Assembly (NCBI GenBank): GCA_009784025.1
Contig: WQVK01000025.1
Span: forward strand, 1 to 37,608
DNA length: 37,608 nt
Reading direction: 5' to 3'
Origin: Defluviitaleaceae bacterium
GTDB lineage: Bacteria; Bacillota; Clostridia; Lachnospirales; WQUN01
A program made the translations under genes and the position numbers. Under the pieces are notes generated by a model that had not been told where the DNA came from, searched no databases, and was given only the letters and a program-made list of their open reading frames with translations. Positions 31,970-37,608 of the stretch are shown here, piece after piece; the stretch's first letter is position 1, and each line of letters begins with the position of its first letter.

Positions 31970-31998
31970 TTGCCACATCGTCTAATTTATGCTATTTT
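31970..31998 (+). promoter_or_regulatory. Promoter of metY
   Basis: TTGCCA (31970-31975), a 17-base spacer and TATTTT (31993-31998), 35 bases before the chosen start. I see no SAM riboswitch (S-box) in the leader. Confidence 0.6.
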
Positions 31999-32032
31999 AG
32001 TGTGAAAATTTATAATGGAAGCAGGGATATTA

Positions 32033-33310
32033 ATGAGCAAAGAGTACAGGTTTGAAACATTACAGCTTCATGCAGGGCAGGAACAGCCGGATTCGGCAAC
32101 AGGCGCCAGGGCTGTGCCCATTTACCAGACAACTTCGTATGTATTTAAGGATTCTGCCCAGGCAGCGGGGCGGTTTGCGCTTTCCGAACCGGGGAATATT
32201 TATACTAGGCTTATGAACCCCACCAGCGATGTTTTCGAGCAGCGGATGGCTGCGCTGGAGGGCGGCGCGGCGGCGCTGGCTACTTCTTCGGGTTCTGCGG
32301 CCACTTATTATGCCATTAGGAATATTGCTGGCACGGGCGACCATATTGTGTCTGACCAATGTATTTATGGTGGCACGTACAATTTGTTTGCCAACACATT
32401 GCCCGAAAGCGGGATTGAGACTACTTTCGTGGATGGCAGCGCGGCGGCTTTTGATGCGGCAGTGCGGCCAAACACGAAGGCGTTTTTTATTGAAAGTATA
32501 GGCAACCCAAATTCTACCATTGTGGATATCGAGGCCATTGCCAAGGTTGCCCACAAACATGGGCTGCCGTTGATTGTGGACAATACCTTTGCCACGCCGT
32601 ATTTGCTTCGGCCTATTGAATACGGCGCAGATATTGTTGTGCATTCTGCCACAAAGTTTATTGGCGGGCATGGCACATCCATTGGCGGCGTGATAGTGGA
32701 CGCAGGCAATTTCAATTGGGCGGCCAATGATAAATTTCCGGGGCTGTCTCAGCCTAACCCAAGCTACCATGGCGCTGTTTTTTGCGATGTTGCCGGCAAG
32801 CTGGCCTATATTATAAAGGTACGCACCACATTAATGCGGGATATTGGCGCGACTATTTCGCCATTCCATTCGTTCCTGTTCCTGCAAGGACTGGAAACGT
32901 TATCACTGCGAGTGGAGCGCCATGTGGAAAACGCGCTGAAAGTAGTAGACTTCCTAGCCAAGCACCAACAAGTGGCGGCCGTAAACCACCCATCCCAAGC
33001 CCAGCACCCCCACAACGCGCTGTACAAAAAATACTTCCCGAATGGTGGCGGAAGCATTTTTACCTTCGAAATAAAAGGCGGCGCAGAGGCCGCCCGTGCG
33101 TTTATAGACAAATTGCAACTGTTCTCACTGCTGGCTAATGTGGCCGACGTGAAATCCTTAGTTATCCACCCGGCGTCCACCACACATTCCCAAATGAACG
33201 AAGCGGAACTAGCCGCCAGCGGCATCTCCCCCGGCACAATACGCCTGTCTATAGGAACAGAGCATATAGACGATATAATTGGAGATTTATCGCAGGCGTT
33301 TGGGGGATAA
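32033..33310 (+). CDS. metY: O-acetylhomoserine aminocarboxypropyltransferase (sulfhydrylase)
   Basis: A 425-residue PLP enzyme of the Cys/Met metabolism family. It makes homocysteine (or methionine) from O-acetylhomoserine and sulfide or methanethiol. The start [14 protein letters not shown]...[15 protein letters not shown] is typical of MetY. The PLP lysine is K208 in [11 protein letters not shown], and the conserved [15 protein letters not shown] and [10 protein letters not shown] end segments are present. The ATG at 32033 lies five bases after AGGGA; another in-frame ATG at 32015 is possible. It is a single transcription unit. Confidence 0.94.
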   Translation: MSKEYRFETLQLHAGQEQPDSATGARAVPIYQTTSYVFKDSAQAAGRFALSEPGNIYTRLMNPTSDVFEQRMAALEGGAAALATSSGSAATYYAIRNIAGTGDHIVSDQCIYGGTYNLFANTLPESGIETTFVDGSAAAFDAAVRPNTKAFFIESIGNPNSTIVDIEAIAKVAHKHGLPLIVDNTFATPYLLRPIEYGADIVVHSATKFIGGHGTSIGGVIVDAGNFNWAANDKFPGLSQPNPSYHGAVFCDVAGKLAYIIKVRTTLMRDIGATISPFHSFLFLQGLETLSLRVERHVENALKVVDFLAKHQQVAAVNHPSQAQHPHNALYKKYFPNGGGSIFTFEIKGGAEAARAFIDKLQLFSLLANVADVKSLVIHPASTTHSQMNEAELAASGISPGTIRLSIGTEHIDDIIGDLSQAFGG

Positions 33311-33460
33311 GACCGTTGACTACATCTCCATCCGTATTTCATAAGGTTCGCTTCGCAGACTCGGCATGACCTGTCGCCAGGTTTCTTTCGGTTATATTTG
33401 AAAAAGCGGGGCAGAAATTTTAATTTTTTGGATTCCTTTGGGGAAGCGATTATAGCAATT

Positions 33461-33574
33461 ATAGTGAAATAAATGAGAAACGGTCTCGCCAGAGCGGCAC
33501 CTGAAACGCCGAGATAAGGCGTTTCAGGCGTTTTTGCCGCGAAAGGCGAGACCGATTTCGAATTATCTCACTAT
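33461..33574 (+). repeat. Family A palindromic repeat, copy 3 (best preserved)
   Basis: Ends ATAGTGAAATAA and TTATCTCACTAT, a 12-bp terminal inverted repeat with one mismatch, flanked by AT-rich sequence. Inner stems GGTCTCGCC/GGCGAGACC and CCTGAAACGCC/GGCGTTTCAGG are perfect. Confidence 0.9.
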
Positions 33575-33703
33575 ACATATCGCTTCCCTTTTTTGTTGTT
33601 TGAAATTTTTTTTGTGGGATTGTATATTCCATGTAAAAATGGCAAAAATTATTATTGTGACCTTGAACTCACGTTCAGGGAACAACTAAATATCCCCCCT
33701 CAA

Positions 33704-33742
33704 AGCCCGATCTCATTCCCCCTGAGGTCGGGCTCTTCCTTT
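33704..33742 (+). terminator. Terminator-like stem-loop upstream of the YkvI-like gene
   Basis: AGCCCGATCTCA pairs with TGAGGTCGGGCT (12 bp, one G-T pair) around a C-rich loop, followed by CTTCCTTTG. It lies about 100 bases before the gene, so it could be an attenuator or the end of an unseen short transcript. The rest of 33311-33841 has no recognisable gene apart from family A copy 3. Confidence 0.55.
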
Positions 33743-33841
33743 GAAATGGAGCGTTGCCGCACGCAGGGCGAAGGCTTTGGCGGTTTTGTACTAAAACCCA
33801 CACACACAAGCATACATTTATCAAAAACGGGAGTGCTGGGT

Positions 33842-34876
33842 ATGAGGTTATCTAATGGAATTAAGGTTGCTGCGGTTTATGGGTCGGTTTTTTTGGGGGC
33901 GGGGTTTGCTTCTGGGCAGGAACTGATACAGTATTTTGTTAGGTTTGGGCGAGTTGGGCTGGTTGGGATTATCGTGGCGGGCCTGCTGTTTGGGCTTGTG
34001 GGCTGGGCGGTGCTGCGCATTTGCTTGCGGGAAGGCATTGAGGGGTATAGCGGACTGATGCGGCATATGCTTGGGGCTAAGCTTGGGCCTATTATGGAAG
34101 GGCTTGTGGCTGGGTTTTTGTTTTGCTTGTTTGTGGCTATGTTGGCCGGGGCGGGGGCTACAGGATACGAGGCTTTTGGGGCTGGGTTTTCTGTAGGGGC
34201 TTTAATTGTTGGGCTTGTGGTGTTTTTGGTGCTTTGCTTTGGGCTGGATGGGATTGTTAAGGTTAATTTGGTTGTCGCGCCGTTTATTTTGGCTGGCGGG
34301 ATTGTGGTGGGGCTTGTGGCATTTTTCTCTTACACTACGCCTACTTTTTTGATGGCGGCAGGTGGTGGGTTTGGGCTGCTTTGGCTGCTTTCGGCGGTTT
34401 TGTATGCCTCCTATAATTTGGTTACTGGCGTGCCGGTGCTCACTGCTGCCGGTAGCTTGGCTAAAACCAAGAAGGATGGCATGGTTGGCGGGCTTTTGGG
34501 GGGTGGGGTTATTACTATCCTTGGGTTGGCTATGGCTTTGCCGCTTTTCCTTTACTATAGCAATGTTATAGACCTGGAGATTCCGTTTTTGTATATCGTT
34601 TTTGGGTATGGGCGGTGGTTTCGAGTGTTGTACATATCTGTGCTGGTGGCGGCGCTGGTGACTACGGCGGCTTGCAATGCCTTTGCTGTGCTAGAATGGC
34701 TGAAGTCTCGCGGGTTTTCGCGGCGGATGCCTGCTGCGGCTGTGCTTTGTGTTCTTGGGGTGCTGGCGGCGCATATTGGGTTTTCTAATATAATAATTTT
34801 TGTGTACCCCTTGTTTGGTTTTCTTGGATTGTTTAATATAGTGGTGATTCTGATGAATGGATTTTTGAAGAAATAA
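33842..34876 (+). CDS. YkvI-like multi-pass membrane protein
   Basis: A 344-residue protein with about ten hydrophobic segments, rich in Gly, Val and Leu. The start RLSNGIKVAAVYGSVFLGAGFASGQELIQYF is typical of the YkvI family, which resembles LeuT-fold carriers; the GAGFASGQE motif marks the unwound first helix. Substrate unknown. The ATG at 33842 follows GGGAG at seven bases; the frame is open upstream to 33593 but crosses a stem-loop and lacks family similarity. deoB follows after 61 bases. Confidence 0.82.
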   Translation: MRLSNGIKVAAVYGSVFLGAGFASGQELIQYFVRFGRVGLVGIIVAGLLFGLVGWAVLRICLREGIEGYSGLMRHMLGAKLGPIMEGLVAGFLFCLFVAMLAGAGATGYEAFGAGFSVGALIVGLVVFLVLCFGLDGIVKVNLVVAPFILAGGIVVGLVAFFSYTTPTFLMAAGGGFGLLWLLSAVLYASYNLVTGVPVLTAAGSLAKTKKDGMVGGLLGGGVITILGLAMALPLFLYYSNVIDLEIPFLYIVFGYGRWFRVLYISVLVAALVTTAACNAFAVLEWLKSRGFSRRMPAAAVLCVLGVLAAHIGFSNIIIFVYPLFGFLGLFNIVVILMNGFLKK

Positions 34877-34937
34877 ACAATCCGCATGCCTAGCGGCGTG
34901 TTTTGGGGCAGAACCCGATTAGAATGGAGATTTTGTT

Positions 34938-36104
34938 ATGTACAAAAGAGTTTGCATAGTTGTGCTGGACAGCGTGGGCATTGGCGAGATGCCAGATGCG
35001 GCTGATTATAGCGATGTGGGGGCGCATACACTGGGTAATGTGTATGCGGCCTGTGGGGGGATTGAAATCCCTAACTTGCTGGGGCTTGGGCTTGGTAATA
35101 TCAAGAACTCGCGGCTGCCGCGGGTGGATGCTCCCCTTGCATCTTACGGGCGCATGGCAGAGGCCACCCAAGCTAAGGACACCACCAGCGGCCACTGGGA
35201 AATGGCCGGGCTTATAATGCACCCGCCGTTTAAAACCTTCGAGGCCTTCCCGGAGGATATGCTGGCTAAATGGCTGGCTGCGGCTGGGCATGGTAGCCAG
35301 TGGCTGGGGAATTATCCATCATCTGGCACAGAGATTTTGGGCAAGCTTGGCCGCCAGCATATGGAAACTGGCGCGCCCATTGTGTATACATCGGCAGATA
35401 GTGTGTTTCAGGTGGCCGCACATGAGGAAATAATCCCGCTGCCACAGCTGTATAACCTTTGCGAGAAAGCCAGAGAGTTGCTTGTTGGCGAACTTTTGGT
35501 GGGCAGGGTGATTGCACGGCCGTTTTTAGGCAGCCCAGGGGCGTTTACTCGCACAAAAAACCGCCGGGACTACGCCATCCCGCCAGTGGGGCCAACGATA
35601 CTAAGCGCGCTGGAAGAAAAGGGCATATACACCCTGGGGATTGGGAAAATAGAGGATATTTTCTGCAATAGCGGCGTTAAATATGTGAACCACACCACCA
35701 ACAATGCCGACGGCGTGGCCGCCACCATTGATGCGCTGGAAAACGATATCGCCGCCGGGATAATCTTCACCAACCTGGTAGATTTTGACATGCATTACGG
35801 CCACCGTAATGACCCTCTGGGCTACGGCGGGGCGCTGGAGGCCTTTGACAAGTCACTACCAGATATAATGGCAGCCCTAAGGCCAGATGATTTGCTGATA
35901 ATAACCGCAGACCATGGCTGCGACCCTACCCAGCCATCTACAGACCATTCCCGCGAGTATGTGCCGCTGTTGGTATATGGCAAGGGCGCGGCAGTGGCGG
36001 ATTTGGGTACGAGAGCTACCTTCGCGGATGTTGGGGCGACGGTGTATAAGCTGCTGTGCGGCGAAGATTGGAATATTGGGGAAAGATTTATGTGTAGCGA
36101 ATAA
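34938..36104 (+). CDS. deoB: Phosphopentomutase
   Basis: A 388-residue alkaline-phosphatase-superfamily enzyme interconverting ribose (or deoxyribose) 1- and 5-phosphate in nucleoside salvage. Metal-binding motifs are visible: VLDSVGIGEMPDA at the N terminus, DTTSGHWEMAG (the phosphothreonine region), the NLVDFDMHYGHR segment, and TADHGCDPTQPSTDHSREY near the C terminus. A GGAGA ribosome site precedes the ATG. Its last two or three codons and its TAA stop lie within the left end of family A copy 4. No deoD or other salvage gene is adjacent. Confidence 0.95.
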   Translation: MYKRVCIVVLDSVGIGEMPDAADYSDVGAHTLGNVYAACGGIEIPNLLGLGLGNIKNSRLPRVDAPLASYGRMAEATQAKDTTSGHWEMAGLIMHPPFKTFEAFPEDMLAKWLAAAGHGSQWLGNYPSSGTEILGKLGRQHMETGAPIVYTSADSVFQVAAHEEIIPLPQLYNLCEKARELLVGELLVGRVIARPFLGSPGAFTRTKNRRDYAIPPVGPTILSALEEKGIYTLGIGKIEDIFCNSGVKYVNHTTNNADGVAATIDALENDIAAGIIFTNLVDFDMHYGHRNDPLGYGGALEAFDKSLPDIMAALRPDDLLIITADHGCDPTQPSTDHSREYVPLLVYGKGAAVADLGTRATFADVGATVYKLLCGEDWNIGERFMCSE

Positions 36105-36205
36105 ATGATAAACGGTTTCGCCCAAGCAGCATTTGAAACGCCGAGATAAGGCGCTTAAGGCGTTTTGCCTAGGCAGGCGAGATAGATTTCGAATTGCTTC
36201 ACTAC
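36093..36205 (+). repeat. Family A palindromic repeat, copy 4, overlapping the deoB stop
   Basis: The left end TAGCGAATAAATGA supplies the deoB stop codon at 36102-36104. Right end GAATTGCTTCACTAC. Inner stems are more diverged than in copy 3. Confidence 0.8.
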
Positions 36206-36257
36206 GGCCACGTGATTTGTCGGAAAATAGTGCATGTGACAGCCTGCCGTCCTACGA

Positions 36258-36318
36258 AAAAATGGTACCGTACGGTACCATTTTTTTTGAATTGTGGTAC
36301 CGTATAGTACCGTTTTTA
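36258..36318. repeat. Family E double palindrome, locus 4 (after deoB)
   Basis: GGTACCGTACGGTACC at 36264-36279 and GGTACCGTATAGTACC at 36296-36311, exactly 32 bases apart, the same spacing as at loci 1 and 3. From 36319 to 36466 only AT-rich sequence is seen. Confidence 0.9.
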
Positions 36319-36466
36319 TATAGAAATAGCAGGTTTTGATATTACGGCAAACAAATAAATCCCATAAAACAGCTGCTTTTTATCAGAATCTACATAGGTT
36401 TTTTAATTTTAGCAAATTACACTGCAATATATCGGAAAAAAAGGCAATACATTCACTTTGTTTTAA

Positions 36467-36568
36467 TAGAGTTCTTCTGAAATCACAAAAAGCGTGATTT
36501 CAGAAGAAGCAAAAGATTGAAAATGTGACTTTTTCGAAATCAAAAAACGTGATTTCAAAAGAAGTCTA
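36467..36568 (-). repeat. Family B MITE-like repeat, copy 3 (inverted)
   Basis: The inverse complement of the copies at 2416 and 31808: ends TAGAGTTCTT and AAGTCTA, with the internal hairpin TTCTGAAATCAC / GTGATTTCAGAA. The second hairpin (GAAATCAAAAAACGTGATTTC) is better preserved than in the other copies. Confidence 0.8.
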
Positions 36569-36717
36569 ATGAAAAGAATAGCAAGTAACGACCATGCTAA
36601 CCGGCTGAAACAATGCTCCGAAATTTTTCTCAAGAAAGTTTGAAATATGACATGCTGTTGCCACAAACCCATGCTACACTATAGTTGCTCCACCTGAAAA
36701 TACCAGCATAGAACGCA

Positions 36718-36842
36718 GGGAATTTCGCAAGGCGAGGAGCGAAAGCCGCCCCACACTAGCGGTGTACAAGGTTTTAGCGATAGGGCTTGCGGGAAAACAA
36801 TTTCTATATGAGGGCTTTTAGGTAGAGCGACCATACATGATT
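36718..36842 (+). repeat. Family C structured repeat, copy 2
   Basis: It matches positions 1-140 over its whole length, with compensating changes in some stems and losses in others. It ends a few bases before the ribosome site of the next gene. Confidence 0.75.
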
Positions 36843-36857
36843 TGGAGGTTTTGTGTA

Positions 36858-37355
36858 ATGCCAAAAGCAAAATATCAGCTTGAAGATTTTCTGGCTATTG
36901 TAAACGAAGATTGTAAAGAGTTTGTTTCAACTGTCCATGAGAAGATGTTGGGGGGAAAATATAAGCCCAAAATACAAACCATGAAGTCTACAGGGTTACA
37001 ACTTTCATACGCAGAGCCAAAAGTAAAAGGGGTAATGGGAATTATTCTGATTTTTTTCATGCGGGAGAATAAACTGACAATTCGCATTTATACAAAGAAT
37101 CATAAAAAGTATCCCCATGTACTAAACGGCTTACCCCAAACAATAGTAACCCAAATTGAAAATGCTCCCGATTGTGTAAAATTTTCAGACCCCGAAAAAT
37201 GCTGGAAAGGCTGCGTAGGTTATGATTTTAACATTCAAGGGAAGCAATATCAGAAATGTTACGTTGCTTGCTTTCAGCTTATCGTGGATACTGAAAGTAA
37301 TCCCTATTTTTTAGAGTTGATAGAGCATGAAGTTGATGCAAGGCGTATGACATGA
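36858..37355 (+). CDS. Conserved cysteine-rich protein of unknown function (165 aa)
   Basis: A soluble 165-residue protein. The N-terminal half has MLGGKYKPKIQTMKSTGLQLSY; the C-terminal half has four clustered cysteines in CWKGCVGYDFNIQGKQYQKCY followed by ACF. The pattern resembles a family I recall from clostridial genomes without a known function; the cysteines could bind a metal. The ATG at 36858 follows TTGGAGG at nine bases; the earlier ATG at 36837 falls in the family C repeat. A terminator follows. Confidence 0.75.
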   Translation: MPKAKYQLEDFLAIVNEDCKEFVSTVHEKMLGGKYKPKIQTMKSTGLQLSYAEPKVKGVMGIILIFFMRENKLTIRIYTKNHKKYPHVLNGLPQTIVTQIENAPDCVKFSDPEKCWKGCVGYDFNIQGKQYQKCYVACFQLIVDTESNPYFLELIEHEVDARRMT

Positions 37356-37373
37356 TTTATGTGGGATCGCTAC

Positions 37374-37402
37374 AAAAACGCCCGGATGCGCCGGGCGTTT
37401 TT
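37374..37402. terminator. Bidirectional terminator between convergent genes
   Basis: AAAAACGCCCGG / CCGGGCGTTTTT, a perfect 12-bp stem with an ATGCG loop. It serves the plus-strand gene ending at 37355 and the minus-strand gene ending at 37456. Confidence 0.9.
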
Positions 37403-37455
37403 GTTTTTGAACTTTGCTATTTCAAAAATGTCGTTTTTGTAGCATGCAATCATCT

Positions 37456-37608
37456 TTATTGGACACAAAACAACCAGGCAACGCCGAATTTGTCTTTTAC
37501 AACCGCAGCCAAAGGTGTCCAGTGCCAATCCAAGTGAAGGTTGGATTCTTCGGCTTTCTTTGATAATAAATCATATGCTTTTCGTAGACCCTGCTCTGTT
37601 GAAAAGCT
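37456..37608 (-). CDS. VOC/PhnB-like protein, 3' end only
   Basis: The last 50 codons of a minus-strand gene that continues beyond the right edge. The ending (DWHWTPLAAVVKDKFGVAWLFCVQ) resembles the C terminus of PhnB-like glyoxalase/bleomycin-resistance (VOC) proteins, where DKFGV.W... forms the last strand. Reaction and substrate cannot be judged from this fragment. Confidence 0.75.
   Translation of the reverse strand, partial: SFSTEQGLRKAYDLLSKKAEESNLHLDWHWTPLAAVVKDKFGVAWLFCVQ

Noticed and set aside
31930-32032. SAM riboswitch before metY
   Set aside because: The leader after the promoter is only about 30 bases and has no S-box core.
33593-33841. Upstream extension of the YkvI-like protein to 427 residues
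   Set aside because: The extension crosses a terminator-like hairpin, has no ribosome site at its start and no membrane character; the ATG at 33842 has GGGAG and starts the family motif.
9866-36311. CRISPR array from the repeated GGTACC units
   Set aside because: There are at most two units per locus, spacers of only 16 bases, no leader and no cas genes.

Overview
The window looks like the chromosome of an anaerobic Clostridia member (Firmicutes/Bacillota). Three things point there: a complete HydE-HydF-HydG set for [FeFe]-hydrogenase maturation, a T-box in front of a methionyl-tRNA synthetase, and strong GGAGG-type ribosome sites with small DUF1659/DUF2922 proteins. I cannot name a genus from sequence alone. 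It is a housekeeping region with about 34 protein genes or gene remnants. I found no rRNA, tRNA, transposase, phage or CRISPR genes.

Layout. 0.26-1.12 kb (+): a TauE/SafE-type permease split into two overlapping half-size genes, then a 56-residue protein. 1.19-5.10 kb (-): hydG-hydF-hydE. 5.26-6.46 kb (-): four tiny genes in two DUF1659-like/DUF2922 pairs. 6.75-8.60 kb (-): ddl-murI for peptidoglycan precursors, divergent from ftsY (+). 10.25-11.47 kb (+): rpsF-ssb-rpsR. 11.75-12.56 kb (-): a membrane-anchored polysaccharide deacetylase. 12.70-16.42 kb (+): dnaE with an unusual in-frame insertion. 16.67-17.91 kb (+): a lipoprotein resembling trigger factor. 18.14-20.15 kb (-): metG behind a Met-specifier T-box. 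20.30-21.95 kb (-): a tandem class II aldolase and a decayed fucU. 22.05-25.47 kb (-): murG, a WecA/TagO-like sugar-phosphate transferase and gdhA. 25.78-28.05 kb (+): an M1-like lipoprotein that has lost catalytic residues, and a TagA/WecG glycosyltransferase. 28.29-31.69 kb (+): a YitT-family membrane protein and a GT4-CsaB fusion. Then (+) metY, a YkvI-like permease, deoB and a cysteine-rich conserved protein. The 3' end of a VOC/PhnB-like gene (-) lies at the right edge.

Several genes serve the cell envelope: ddl, murI, murG, the WecA/TagO-like enzyme, TagA, the CsaB fusion and the deacetylase. Together they suggest a secondary wall polymer, probably pyruvylated, although no S-layer or SLH gene lies in the window.

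The most unusual property is the density of short dispersed repeats between and even inside genes. I distinguish: family A (about 114-123 bp, terminal inverted repeats, four copies plus a fragment); family B (about 100 bp, MITE-like, three copies, one inside the hyd operon); family C (about 130 bp, structured, one copy near each end of the window); family D (GGCTTCGCC hairpin element, about five copies plus remnants); family E (GGTACC palindromes, three of four loci being pairs exactly 32 bp apart); family F (GC-rich, tandem in front of the CsaB fusion); and a 29-bp palindrome read in the same frame inside both dnaE and the GT4-CsaB gene. That last one resembles a protein-coding palindromic element and is the best candidate for something undescribed. 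All statements come from reading the sequence and remembered family features; no database search was run.
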